DNA from: Roseiarcus sp963805295
GTDB taxonomy: Bacteria; Pseudomonadota; Alphaproteobacteria; Rhizobiales; Beijerinckiaceae
DNA length: 64,000 nucleotides
Assembly: GCA_963805295.1 (NCBI GenBank)
Contig: CAWDTW010000032.1
Coordinates: 86,215-150,214 of the forward strand
Direction: 5' to 3'
In this document: positions 44,182 through 53,498 of the stretch, in pieces
How positions within the stretch are numbered: position 1 is the first letter of the stretch
Layout of the letters: each line of letters opens with the position of its first letter
Position numbers and translations under genes: made by a program
The notes under the pieces: model-generated
Told to the model about the DNA's origin: nothing
Seen by the model: the letters and a program-made list of their open reading frames with translations, nothing else
Database searches by the model: none

Positions 44182-45510
44182 GGCGACGCCCAAAAATAGC
44201 CGATTTCGGAATTTGCGATTTTACTGGCATCGGCTGTTTAGCGGATTCCCGAGTGCGAGGCGAGCGTCTATATCGTGATGATGATAGACGAATTATCCCT
44301 GCGCGTCCGGTTTGACGCGCTTCGGCCTTCGCTGGACGAGCGACGCCGGCGGTTGAGCGCGGCGGCGGAGGCGAAGGCGGCGGGCTACGGCGGGATTGCG
44401 GCGGTCGCGCGCGCGACGAAGGTCGCCCGGAGCACGATTGGGCGCGGTCTGAAGGACTTGCGGAACCCCGGCTCCTTGACGGGAGAGGTGCGGCGCAAGG
44501 GCGGGGGCACTCCTCGGTTGACGGTCAAGGACCCGACGCTGTTGGAGGACTTGCAACGATTGCTCGAGCCGGCGACGATGGGCGACCCGATGCGGCCGTT
44601 GCGATGGGTCTCCAAGAGCCACGACAAGCTGGCGACGGCGCTTCGCGCCATGGGTCACAAAGTGAGTTCCTCGACCATTCCCAAGCTGCTGGAGGAACTG
44701 AAATATTGTCGCCATTCCAACCGCAAGACCAAGGAAGCCGGCAAACATCCTGATCGCGACGCCCAGTTCGAATATATCAACGCGAAGGTCGAGGCGTTTC
44801 AGGCGGCCGGCGAACCCGTGATATCGATCGACGCGAAGAAGAAGGAATTGCTGGGCGAATTCAAGAACGGCGGTAGCGACTATGGGCCGCAGGGCGAACC
44901 GATCGAGGTCAACGCTCACGATTTCGAGGACAAGGAGTTGGGCAAGGTCGTCCCTTACGGGGTCTACGACATCGGCGCCAACCTCGGCTATGTCAGCCTC
45001 GGAATCGACCACGACACCGGGGAGTTCGCCGTCAACGCCGTCCGATGCTGGCTCGATCAGATGGGTTGGAAGCTCTATCCCGGGATGAGGCGCCTGATGA
45101 TCACGGCCGACGGCGGCGGCTCCAATGGTTCACGGCTGCGGCTCTGGAAGTTGGCCCTCCAACAACTCGCGGACGAAACCGGTCTGATCATTCAGGTTTG
45201 CCACTATCCGCCAGGGACTTCGAAGTGGAACAAGATCGAGCATCGCATGTTCTGCCACATCACGCAGAACTGGCGCGCGACGCCACTCCTCAGCCTCCTC
45301 ATCGTCATCGAACTGATCGCCAACACCACGACGAAAACCGGTCTCAAAATCCGCTGCGAACTCGATAGCAACACCTATCCAAAGGGCATCAAGGTCTCGG
45401 ACGCGGAAATGGCGACCCTCAACATGACCCGAGACTCATTCCATCCAGAATGGAACTACAGCATCTCGCCGAGGTTTCACGAAATGAAGCAATAGTTTTT
45501 GGGCATCGCC
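44182..45510 (+). mobile_element. ISAzo13-family element, copy 3 (complete)
   Basis: 1329 bp with GGCGACGCCCAAAAATAG / GGCGATGCCCAAAAACTA ends. Left flank is IS110 copy 2 (CACATGC-TTA); right flank is TTA then the IS701-like element. The expected continuation of IS110 (CCAAGG) is absent on the right, so later rearrangement followed insertion. Confidence 0.92.
44275..45495 (+). CDS. ISAzo13-family transposase, copy 3 (intact)
   Basis: 406 residues with the natural end DSFHPEWNYSISPRFHEMKQ and stop inside the element; this is the reference copy. Start by GTG at 44275 or ATG at 44278. DDE residues lie in VISIDAKKKELL, LMITADGGGSNG and SKWNKIEHRMFC. One Ser5Leu-type change near the start (IDELSL versus IDESSL) distinguishes it from copies 1 and 2. 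Confidence 0.93.
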   Translation: MMMIDELSLRVRFDALRPSLDERRRRLSAAAEAKAAGYGGIAAVARATKVARSTIGRGLKDLRNPGSLTGEVRRKGGGTPRLTVKDPTLLEDLQRLLEPATMGDPMRPLRWVSKSHDKLATALRAMGHKVSSSTIPKLLEELKYCRHSNRKTKEAGKHPDRDAQFEYINAKVEAFQAAGEPVISIDAKKKELLGEFKNGGSDYGPQGEPIEVNAHDFEDKELGKVVPYGVYDIGANLGYVSLGIDHDTGEFAVNAVRCWLDQMGWKLYPGMRRLMITADGGGSNGSRLRLWKLALQQLADETGLIIQVCHYPPGTSKWNKIEHRMFCHITQNWRATPLLSLLIVIELIANTTTKTGLKIRCELDSNTYPKGIKVSDAEMATLNMTRDSFHPEWNYSISPRFHEMKQ

Positions 45511-45544
45511 TTAGCTCGACTTTGCCCATTTTCGCGCGCCTATT

Positions 45545-45829
45545 TCAGACGGCGGCCCAAAAGATCGACGCTTCCGCGACGACGCGCACGGCCTGTTCGA
45601 CAGGTAACGCCGTGCGTCCAAAGGGTCCGAACGGCGCCCATCGTTCGTTCCGCAACGACCAGTAGAGGATTTCGTAGAGATCGTCGCGTCCGAGCGGTCG
45701 CAGGCGGGCGATGGGAACGCCGGTTTCGGCATGGACGAGGGTGAAGCCGCGATTGCGCCGCTGCGCCACGACGGGGCCTGCGTCGAAGGCGAAGTTCTCG
45801 ATGAGTTGGATGATGTCGTCATCGGTCAT
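45545..45829 (-). CDS. Passenger gene of the IS701-like element, unknown function
   Basis: 94 residues (MTDDDIIQLIENFAFDAGPV, QRRNRGFTLVHAETGVPIAR, DDLYEILYWSLRNERWAPFG, AVRVVAEASIFWAAV). Compact alpha/beta look, no motif I can name. It is divergent from the transposase and lies just inside the left inverted repeat. It could be an accessory regulator of transposition or cargo. Confidence 0.6.
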   Translation of the reverse strand: MTDDDIIQLIENFAFDAGPVVAQRRNRGFTLVHAETGVPIARLRPLGRDDLYEILYWSLRNERWAPFGPFGRTALPVEQAVRVVAEASIFWAAV

Positions 45830-45958
45830 GACGCCATTGTTGTGGATCGGCGCGGCGCTGTCCTTGTCCTGGTTTCGGGCCGAACCGAGTCAAAATGCCG
45901 CAGCCTGGGCTTGAAAGGCGTCAAGGCGCATTCGCCGCGACTCGATTCTACCGTCGCG

Positions 45959-47344
45959 ATGACCCGACATCGCCCCTCTTCCTCGTTCGCCGCGGCGCCG
46001 ATGGCGCCGTCGATCATCATCGCGCTGATGGCGCCCTTCCGAAGCTTTTTCACCGCGCCGGTCTGGGATCATGTGCTGGCGCTCGTCACCGGCATGACGC
46101 TCGCCCCGGGAAAGCGCACGGTGAGCGCCGCTCTGCATGTCATCGGCCTCGGCCAAGCCCGCGATTTCGCGCGCTACCACCATGTGCTCAGCCGGGCGCG
46201 ATGGAACAGCGCCGCCATCGGCCGCAAATTACTGTTGCTCATTCTCGACCGGTTCGCGCCCAACGGCCCGATCGTGATCGGCATCGACGACACAATCGAG
46301 CGCCGCTGGGGCCATAAGATCGCAGCGCGCGGCATCTACCGCGATCCAGTGCGCTCGTCGCATGGTCATTTCGTCAAGACCAGCGGCTTGCGCTGGCTCG
46401 CGGTGATGGCCATGGTTCCCGTGCCATGGACGCGGCGACGCTGGGCTTTGCCGTTTCTCACCATCCTCGCCCCTTCCGAACGCTTCGCCGCCGCCCACGG
46501 GCATCGCCACAAGAAGCTGACGGATTGGGCGCGCCAGGCCATACTTCAGGTTCGCCGATGGGCGCCAAGCCGCAAAATCGTCGTCGTCGCCAATTCTAGC
46601 TTCTCGGCTCTCGATCTGATCGCCGCGGTTCGCCGCCATGTTTGTCTCGTCACGCGGCTGCGCCTCGACGCCAATCTGTTCGCGCCGGCGCCGGCGCGCC
46701 GCCCCGGACAGCTCGGACGCCCGCCCAAAAAAGGTCGGCCATTGCCCAAACTCACCGAAACGCTCGAAAGCAAAGCGACGCGCTGGAGCAAACTGTCGAT
46801 GCCCTACTGGTATGGCGATCAGCGCTGCATTCTCGAAATCACGACTGGAACGGCGGTCTGGTATCATTCCGGACTGCCGCCGGCGCCAATCCGCTGGGTG
46901 CTCACGCGCGATCCCACCGGAATGCGCGATCCGCAGGCGTTCCTCTGCACCGACATCGACGCGACGCCGGTCGACATTCTCGGCTGGTTCGTCCACCGTT
47001 GGTCCATAGAGACGACGTTCCAGGAATGCCGCGCCCATCTGGGCATCGAAACCGGGCGGCAATGGTCCGATCTCGCCATCGCGCGAATGACGCCAGCGTT
47101 GCTCGGCTTGTTCTCGCTCGTGACGCTCTGGGCGGCCGATCCCACAATCCTCGCCAGCCTTCACCCCAGATCGGCCGCCTGGTATCATAAACGCGAACCC
47201 TCCTTCAGCGATGCAATCGCCGCCGTTCGACGGCTGCTGTGGAGCGCGCCGAGTTTATCAATGTCCCGGCTCGACCCGGATCGCGTGGAAATTCCGACCA
47301 CACTCTGGCAAAAACTCACCGAAACGCTCTGCTACGCCGCGTAA
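45959..47344 (+). CDS. IS701-like DDE transposase
   Basis: About 461 residues (448 from the ATG at 46001). DDE-type blocks: IVIGIDDTIERRWGHKIAAR (first Asp pair), KIVVVANSSFSALDLIAAVR and WFVHRWSIETTFQECRAHLG (W-x-I-E-T-x-F-x-E). C-terminal LLGLFSLVTLWAADPTIL and ETLCYAA. Assigned to the IS701/DDE_5 group from these blocks; the family is less certain than the transposase call. Confidence 0.78.
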   Translation: MTRHRPSSSFAAAPMAPSIIIALMAPFRSFFTAPVWDHVLALVTGMTLAPGKRTVSAALHVIGLGQARDFARYHHVLSRARWNSAAIGRKLLLLILDRFAPNGPIVIGIDDTIERRWGHKIAARGIYRDPVRSSHGHFVKTSGLRWLAVMAMVPVPWTRRRWALPFLTILAPSERFAAAHGHRHKKLTDWARQAILQVRRWAPSRKIVVVANSSFSALDLIAAVRRHVCLVTRLRLDANLFAPAPARRPGQLGRPPKKGRPLPKLTETLESKATRWSKLSMPYWYGDQRCILEITTGTAVWYHSGLPPAPIRWVLTRDPTGMRDPQAFLCTDIDATPVDILGWFVHRWSIETTFQECRAHLGIETGRQWSDLAIARMTPALLGLFSLVTLWAADPTILASLHPRSAAWYHKREPSFSDAIAAVRRLLWSAPSLSMSRLDPDRVEIPTTLWQKLTETLCYAA

Positions 47345-47364
47345 AATGGGCAAAGTCGAGCTTA

Positions 47365-47469
47365 GGCGACGCCCAAAAATAGCCGATTCGGAATTTGCGA
47401 TTTTACTGGCATCGGCTGTTTAGCGAATCCCGAGTGCGAGGCGAGCGTCTATATCGTGATGATGATAGA
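47365..47469 (+). mobile_element. ISAzo13 left-end remnant (copy 4)
   Basis: 105 bp starting GGCGACGCCCAAAAATAG and running through the ATGATGATAGA start codons, then an abrupt switch to an unrelated gene fragment. The rest of the element is deleted. Confidence 0.88.
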
Positions 47470-47964
47470 TAGACTGCCGGGGCAGCTGCGCGATTATTTC
47501 CGTCTCGGCGCGGAAGAGGCCAAATCGGCAATCGAGATCCTCGTCGAAGCAGGTATCCTGCGGCCGGTCGAGGTCCCCGGCTGGGGTCGGCTCGCGTTTC
47601 TGCACCGCGACGCCCGTCTGCCGCGACGCCTGTCCGCCCGAGCGCTTCTCGCCCCTTTCGACCCACTCGTATGGGAGCGGTCCCGCACCTTCCGCCTCTT
47701 CGGTTTCCACTACCGGATCGAGATCTATACGCCTGCGGACAAGCGGCAACACGGCTACTATGTCCTGCCCTTCCTGCTCGGCAACCGACTTGTGGCGCGG
47801 CTCGACCTCAAGGCCGACCGCCAGGGCCGTCGGCTCCTGGTCCATGCCGTGCACTTCGAGCCAGCGAGCCCTCCGACGCCATGGACGCGATCGTCGAGGA
47901 ACTCGCCGCACTGGCGGACTGGCTCGGGCTCAATCGGGTTGTCTTGCCATCACAGATCGCCTGA
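47470..47964 (+). pseudogene. YcaQ-like winged-helix protein, C-terminal fragment
   Basis: C-terminal half of the HTH_42/YcaQ DNA-glycosylase family: RLPGQLRDYFRLGAEEAKSA, ILVEAGILRPVEVPGWGRLA, ALLAPFDPLVWERSRTFRLF (signature LLAPFDPLVWDRxR), IYTPADKRQHGYYVLPFLLG and, after a shift near 47875, AMDAIVEELAALADWLGLNR to a stop. Known members unhook DNA interstrand crosslinks. The gene is cut at its 5' end by the ISAzo13 remnant; its N-terminus lies reversed at 48050-48208. Confidence 0.8.
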
Positions 47965-48049
47965 TGGCTCGGAAGACGACCGTTACCGGTCGGTCAGATG
48001 AGTAGCGCACTCCAACTTCGACATCGATCGGCAGTTTCACGTTGATGGG

Positions 48050-48208
48050 AGCGCGGACCAGGATATTGACGCTATCGATCTGGTGGAGGCAGAGCCTGTC
48101 GATCGTCCTGCGCCATTGCGCGACGGTGACCTTGTCGGAGCGCTGAACGCCGAAGCCCTGCGCCGCGAGAGCGATGCGCCGCGCCTCGGCCGACGAGAGT
48201 TGCTCCAC
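48050..48208 (-). pseudogene. YcaQ-like protein, N-terminal fragment (opposite strand)
   Basis: Reads MEQLSSAEARRIALAAQGFG, VTVAQWRRTIDRLCLHQIDS and VNILVRA, the N-terminus of YcaQ-type proteins (LSxAEARRxALAAQGF, LQIDSVNVLxR). The match ends there, near 48050. It points towards the C-terminal fragment, so the gene was broken and one part inverted. Confidence 0.7.
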
Positions 48209-48757
48209 GTGTCATCACCTCGGCCTGCAGCCATGCTCAAGAAGTTCGATTTCGGCAGTGACGGGTCGAAACTACGGCAGGCCGGTGAAGTAGCCTTCCT
48301 ACAGTTCGGGGATCAAGGTCGAAGTCTCCGACGGGTCGAACTTGCGCGTCCACAGGGCGACTCCGGGAACGGCAGCACTTGGCGCACTCGCTCCGTCCAG
48401 CCTACGGCGGCTTCGTCCGCGTTTTCGCCCGTCCAGCAGGCGTAGGAATTAGCGGTGTCCGCCGGATCTTCTAAACTAAACGGCGAGGGGCTTGCCCGTT
48501 GGCAAAAAGCCCTCCCTATCCGCCAACGTCTCTGACGGGGCGTGACCATTCGTTCGACGCACATCCAGGTATTGATGGCCACTTCGTGCAATGGCGTGTC
48601 GGGGGTTATCGCAGATACAGGCCGTGGTCTCGGTCGGATCTCCGCGTTTGTCAAAACCATGCCGACCCGTTCGCCTCCGCTTGGGATCCCGTCGCCGCAA
48701 CCGCCTCGAGGCTATAGACGTCGAAAAACCACCCGCCGGCGCCGTCCGCCACCGCAG
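48209..48757. other. Relic region before IS1380
   Basis: No intact gene on either strand. Short frames with partial protein-like look (YACWTGENADEAAVGWTE on minus) are probably decayed genes I cannot name. Confidence 0.4.
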
Positions 48758-50396
48758 CTAGCCCGGATTATGCATTGCGGGTTGGCGGGTGTGGCGTAAA
48801 TAGCTGATTTCGTGTAGAATTTGGTTATCTAAGCCGATTTGCGCGATTTCAGCGAGGCCGCACCCGCCATGAACGATCCTATGTTGCCGTTGCCTGGGTT
48901 GTCACCTGTTTCGGGCAAGCGCGTCGAGGTCAAGTTTGACGGCGGCTTGCTGTCGTCGGATGGCGGCGTTCTGGCGTTGCGCGAGGTCGACCAGCGCCTT
49001 CGCGTCGCCGATCGGCTCGCCGCCTGCATGGTGGACCGGCGCGCGCCCGATCAGATCACCCACAGCCTTGCCGACATCATCCGCTTTCGGCTGCTGATGA
49101 TCGCGGCGGGCTATGAGGACGGCAACGACGCCAATTGCCTGCGGAGCGATCCGATGTTCAAGATGGCGCTCGATCTGACGCCGTCGGATCGCGAACTGTG
49201 CTCGCAGTCGACGATCTCGCGGTTGGAAAATCTGCCGCGAGGTTCGCGCCCTGTTGCGGATGGGTCGCGCGATGGTCGATCTCTATTGCGAGTCCTTTCA
49301 CAAGGTTCCCAAACGGATCACCCTCGACATCGACGACACGTTCGACGCGGTCCATGGCGGGCAGCAGTTGCGGTTGTTCAACGCCCATTACGACGAATAC
49401 GGCTTTCAGCCCATCGTCGTGTTCGACGGCGAGGGCCGCTTCGTCACTGCCGTGCTTCGTCCCGCCAAGCGGCCGAGCGGCAAGGAGATCAAACCCTTCC
49501 TCCGCCGGCTGTTGCGCGCGATCCGAGCCCATTGGCCCAACACCGAGATCCTTCTGCGCGCCGACAGCCACTACTGCGGCCCCGAGGTTCTCGACTGGTG
49601 TCGGGCGAGCGGCCTCGATTACATCCTCGGCGTCGCGCCGACTACGACGTTGCGCCGGCATGTCGAAAGTCTCGAAGCCAGTGTAAAGGCACGGTTCGAA
49701 GCCGCGCCCAGAGACGGCAAGCTTCGTCGTTTCAAAGAGTTCTTCGACGGCGCGCAAAGCTGGAGCCGGGTCGAGCGGATCATCGCCCGCGTCGAAGCCG
49801 GCGCGGAAGGATCAGACACGCGCTTCGTCGTCACCAATCTGAACAAGCGCAACGCTCGCGTGCTCTACGAAGACGTCTATTGCCGGCGCGGCCAGGCCGA
49901 AAACCACATCAAATCCTGGAAGACGCATCTGGCGGCGGATCGCACCTCATGCACCAAGGCGACCGCCAATCAGTTTCGGCTTTTCCTGCACGCCGGCGCC
50001 TACTGGCTGATGTGGGGGCTGCGCGCATCGATGCCCAGGCGTTCGATGTGGCGCGTCGCGCAGTTCGACACGTTGCGCCTGCGCCTCGTCAAGATCGCCG
50101 CCCGCGTCGTCGAGATGAAAACCATGATCCGCGTCCATCTGCCGACCTCGTGCCCCGGCCAGGAAATCCTGCGTTTCGCCCTCCAGCGCATCCCGCGCCT
50201 CGTCACTTGAAACACGGGGCGTGAGCGGCCCCGAACGTCAAACCCATCCCTTCAACCCGCAAACCCCCTCCACCCGTTTCAGGCCCAAAGCCGGAGACGA
50301 TGCCGCGCGTCCGCGAGCAAGCGCGGTTCCGAAAAATCACCACAACGCGCCGCCGACCGACGCGGAAACGTCACGGCGCTGCATAATGCGGGCTAG
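48758..50396 (+). mobile_element. IS1380-family insertion sequence
   Basis: 1639 bp with ends CTAGCCCGGATTATGCA (left) and CTAGCCCGCATTATGCA (right, reverse complement). The length and transposase fit IS1380. Its right end lies inside the UvrD-like gene on the other strand, 20 codons before that gene's stop. Confidence 0.85.
48869..50210 (+). pseudogene. IS1380-family transposase, one frameshift
   Basis: Start MNDPMLPLPGLSPVSGKRVE, then FDGGLLSSDGGVLALREVDQ and DLTPSDRELCSQSTISRLEN, the IS1380 N-terminus. A base is lost near 49240. It continues ITLDIDDTFDAVHGGQQLRL (DDT), ILLRADSHYCGPEVLDWC (RADSxxC) and RRGQAENHIKSWKTHLAADR (ENxIK with catalytic Glu). Corrected length about 447. The core is complete apart from the indel. 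Confidence 0.88.
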
Positions 50397-53291
50397 GTTC
50401 ATCGCGTCGGCAATCGACGTCCACGTTTCGCCGTCCGCCGTCTTGCGGCGCAACTTCAGGTCCGGCGCAGGCGCGTAATAGCCGGTCTCGCGCCGTTTCC
50501 ACAGCTTGCGCGCCGGCCGGTAGGCCGATCCGACTTCCGCTCGCGCCATGACGCCGCTGACGTAGTCCCGTTTGCGGCGCGACTTCGGCCATAGATGCTC
50601 TGGAAGCAATTCGAGCGTCCGGAGCAAGGAATCCGAGAAGAAGCCCCGCATGTGGCGTTGCGGTCCCAACGGCCGCGCAAACAACCCGCCGGCATGGGTC
50701 TTCAAGCCGGCGAGCATCAGACCCAGCAGCCAAAACTCGCCCTGACCGCGCTCCAGCCGCACGAGCCGCCCGTCCGCGTGAACATCGAGTGTATCCGGGC
50801 CCAGGCGCTCGAAGAGCGCGCCAAGATGCGCCTTGCCGAAGGCGTGATCGTCGATCGCGCGGTTGAGCGCCCCCATCCAGGCGGTGTGCCCGTAGTCGTC
50901 GACCAAGTCGGCGTCGGCGCCGCGTTCGAGGAGTTGTTCGACGAGCGCGAGGTTGCCGGCTCGCGCCGCGAGCATCAGAGGCGTCGCGCCGCAATAGGTT
51001 CTATGGTCGACCCCGTAGAGACCGCAATCTTGCAATATGGTCTTCGGCGAGCGCTCGAGATAGGGCCGCAACAGCCGCTCTCGCATCGCCGCGACCGCAC
51101 GCGTGGCGCGCCCCATCGGGTTTTTGGGATCGTCGGCGAAGCCTTCATCCTTGGAGGGGTTGACAAATCGCCATCCGTAGAGCGTCCGTTCGGAACGACC
51201 CAGCAATTCGCCTTCATGAGTGAGCGGAAGCGCGGCACCGAACTTGGCGTCGCGGGCGAGCTTCTCGATATAGGCGCCTTGTCCATGCCACAGCGCGTAA
51301 TCGAACATGTTTTGCTTGATCTTCGCAGAAGGGTTTCTGGGATCGAACGCCTTGGGAGCCCATTCTCGTAGCGCCGTCAAAGACCACGGGGTCCACGGCG
51401 TGGGACGGCTCGCCAGAAAAGTTTCCCGTATGGACCGTGCTTGCTCCTGTTTGCCTTGCAGTTCGAGCTTCCGCGCTTCCTGCGCCCATTCGTCCCTGGT
51501 CGACGCCTGAACCGGGCCTGTCGCGATTTCGGCGACTTCCTCGAGTCCGAGAAGCTCCAGCAGAGGATGCCGGACGTCGGACTCGACAAGCGCCAGTCCC
51601 TCCATCGCGCGAGTCATCGCAACGTAGAGCGCGTTGACATAGAATTTGTTCAATTCAAGCGACTTGTCCGCCTTGTCTTTCGCCCGGCGGTAATCGAGTT
51701 CATCTCCCTCGAGGTCGGCCGCAACCACGTCCCGGCACAAATCGGCGTAGACCGCGCGGTTGCCGGAGACCAGATTGAAAAGGATGACGTTCGGATATTC
51801 GAGGCCTTTCGCCTCATGAACGGAAAAGACGAGCGGCGTCCTGAAATGCGCGCGGGCGGCGGCCTTGTCCTCGTCGCGCAGAACGATCACCGCGCTGTGG
51901 ACTGACGCGCGTGACGATGCGTCCAGAGCCTTCAACGCCTTTTCCTCGGCCTTGAGCAAGCGGACCTGGCCCGCCGCGGGAGATGCGCATTTGACCAGGA
52001 AACTGCTCTCGCGATCGACTGAGCCGAAACGCGCCTGCTTGATCTTCAACAGGCGGTTGGCCAACGCGGTGACGGCGCGCGTGTTGCGGAAATTCGCCTG
52101 CAACACCGTGACGTCGCGGGCCGCGGCCGCCTCGACGGACTCGTCCTGCTGAGCCTCTCGGAACAGGGCGCGCACCGACGCCCAAGAGAAAAAGTTCGGA
52201 TGCACGATCTGATGCGCGTCGCCGCAGAGAAGGAAGCGATCCTTCGTCTTGAGCGAGTCAAAAATCAGCGCAAGCTGGGCGCTTGTGAAGTCCTGCACTT
52301 CGTCCACGACGACGAAATCGTAGAGCGGTTCGGTCTTCGCGCGCCAGCCGTGAGAGACGATATTCAAATCGAACAGCTTGGCGTCCTTCAGCCAAGCCAC
52401 ATACTTTTGGAACAACTCGTGCGCCGCCGCCCGCATTTCGCCGGCCGCGAACAGGGATTGCCGCACGCCCAGCGCCTGATAGTTGGCGCCGGACAGTGGC
52501 GCGGCCGCTGGGGCGCCGAGGACGCCGCGGAATTCTTCGAACAAGGCATGCGCGTCCGCCTGGCGCAATTCGCCTCTTAGGCCGCCGCGCCGGCGTTCGA
52601 ACCAGGCGCGGAACGCCGCGAAGCTGACTTCGACGCCCTCGGGAACCGCGATCGAATCGACGAATTCGCGGAAACTCATGAATTCGACGTCCTGCGCCGG
52701 GTTCTCGTAGCCGTGTGCGCTGTAGAGCTTGCGCGCCGTTTGCGCGAGATAGGCAGAGTGGGTCACGTAAAGCACCCTGCCGGTCGCCTCCCGCATCTTG
52801 GCGAGCGTCACAGCGGTCTTACCCGACCCCGCCGATCCGACGACCACGAGGGGAACTTTGTGACGGCGCACCGCCTCCTGCGCTTCGTCGAAGACGATCG
52901 GTCTGTCGAGGAGTTCAAATTCGGCAGCTTGCGCGGGCAACCATCGCAGCTCCAGCCCGCCGCGCGGGGTTGGCTCCGGTTGCGGCGCCGCATCATCGGG
53001 ACCGCTTTCGATCTTCGACCAGTCGATCGCGGCGCCGCGCAGAAAGCGGGATTTTTCATAGACGTGATTAGGGATCACTTCGAGAAACAGGCAGACCGTT
53101 TCGCCCCTATGCGGCGCGAATTGCATCAAGAGTCGCGCCTCGTCGTTGAGCTTGGCGCGCCAGTACGGCGTCGGCGACAATTTCTTGAGGCCGGCCGCGG
53201 CGAAATCTCCCCGGGCCAGCGCGGCGCCGATTTTTTCGACCGACTTGGCGAACCGGCCCGGCGCGAGATCACGATAGGAGATGATTCGCAT
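50337..53291 (-). CDS. RelE-like/UvrD helicase/ankyrin fusion protein
   Basis: 984 residues. N-terminal about 95 residues (MRIISYRDLAPGRFAKSVEK, LKKLSPTPYWRAKLNDEARL, VIPNHVYEKSRFLRG) look like a RelE/ParE-type fold by pattern. The SF1 core: motif I LVVVGSAGSGKTAVTLAKMR, II FVVVDEVQDFTSAQLALIFD, III RFLLCGDAHQIVHPNFFSW, QANFRNTRAVTALANRLL, V VFSVHEAKGLEYPNVILFNL and VI NALYVAMTRAMEGLALVES. Residues about 740-800 hold ankyrin repeats (GATPLMLAARAGNLALVEQL, GADADLVDDYGHTAWMGALN). The final 20 codons (LARIMQRRDVSASVGGALW) come from the inserted IS1380. Shine-Dalgarno is weak. Function unknown; defence or DNA repair is possible. Confidence 0.85.
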   Translation of the reverse strand: MRIISYRDLAPGRFAKSVEKIGAALARGDFAAAGLKKLSPTPYWRAKLNDEARLLMQFAPHRGETVCLFLEVIPNHVYEKSRFLRGAAIDWSKIESGPDDAAPQPEPTPRGGLELRWLPAQAAEFELLDRPIVFDEAQEAVRRHKVPLVVVGSAGSGKTAVTLAKMREATGRVLYVTHSAYLAQTARKLYSAHGYENPAQDVEFMSFREFVDSIAVPEGVEVSFAAFRAWFERRRGGLRGELRQADAHALFEEFRGVLGAPAAAPLSGANYQALGVRQSLFAAGEMRAAAHELFQKYVAWLKDAKLFDLNIVSHGWRAKTEPLYDFVVVDEVQDFTSAQLALIFDSLKTKDRFLLCGDAHQIVHPNFFSWASVRALFREAQQDESVEAAAARDVTVLQANFRNTRAVTALANRLLKIKQARFGSVDRESSFLVKCASPAAGQVRLLKAEEKALKALDASSRASVHSAVIVLRDEDKAAARAHFRTPLVFSVHEAKGLEYPNVILFNLVSGNRAVYADLCRDVVAADLEGDELDYRRAKDKADKSLELNKFYVNALYVAMTRAMEGLALVESDVRHPLLELLGLEEVAEIATGPVQASTRDEWAQEARKLELQGKQEQARSIRETFLASRPTPWTPWSLTALREWAPKAFDPRNPSAKIKQNMFDYALWHGQGAYIEKLARDAKFGAALPLTHEGELLGRSERTLYGWRFVNPSKDEGFADDPKNPMGRATRAVAAMRERLLRPYLERSPKTILQDCGLYGVDHRTYCGATPLMLAARAGNLALVEQLLERGADADLVDDYGHTAWMGALNRAIDDHAFGKAHLGALFERLGPDTLDVHADGRLVRLERGQGEFWLLGLMLAGLKTHAGGLFARPLGPQRHMRGFFSDSLLRTLELLPEHLWPKSRRKRDYVSGVMARAEVGSAYRPARKLWKRRETGYYAPAPDLKLRRKTADGETWTSIADAMNLARIMQRRDVSASVGGALW

Positions 53292-53498
53292 TTGTAAATA
53301 ATAGCCGGATCACTGGTCTCGGCATATCGGTTCCCGGGTCCGTGGCGAGGCCGAGCGATGCTTGGTTCTCAGAAGGGCGGATCGTCCTATCGGTCTACGG
53401 CGTGAACCCGCCGCTGCGGTGAGAGCGGGGAAGCGCAGTACCCGCCCTTAGCGGTCCTCCCGCTTTCCACAGGTCGAGCACCTTACGAAGTTCTTGTT

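Larger units (their letters stand above)
45514..47361 (+). mobile_element. IS701-like element with passenger gene
   Basis: 1848 bp bounded by perfect 19-bp inverted repeats GCTCGACTTTGCCCATTTT and flanked by TTA on both sides (45511-45513, 47362-47364). It carries a plus-strand DDE transposase and a minus-strand 94-codon gene. Its left neighbour is the right end of ISAzo13 copy 3 and its right neighbour the left end of a truncated ISAzo13, so it entered a junction between two ISAzo13 copies. Confidence 0.88.

Noticed and set aside
36241..47361. Composite transposon carrying DUF2336 as cargo
   Set aside because: The flanking IS copies are nested and unequal and the enclosed genes look like local host DNA with insertions; no shared outer target duplication was found.
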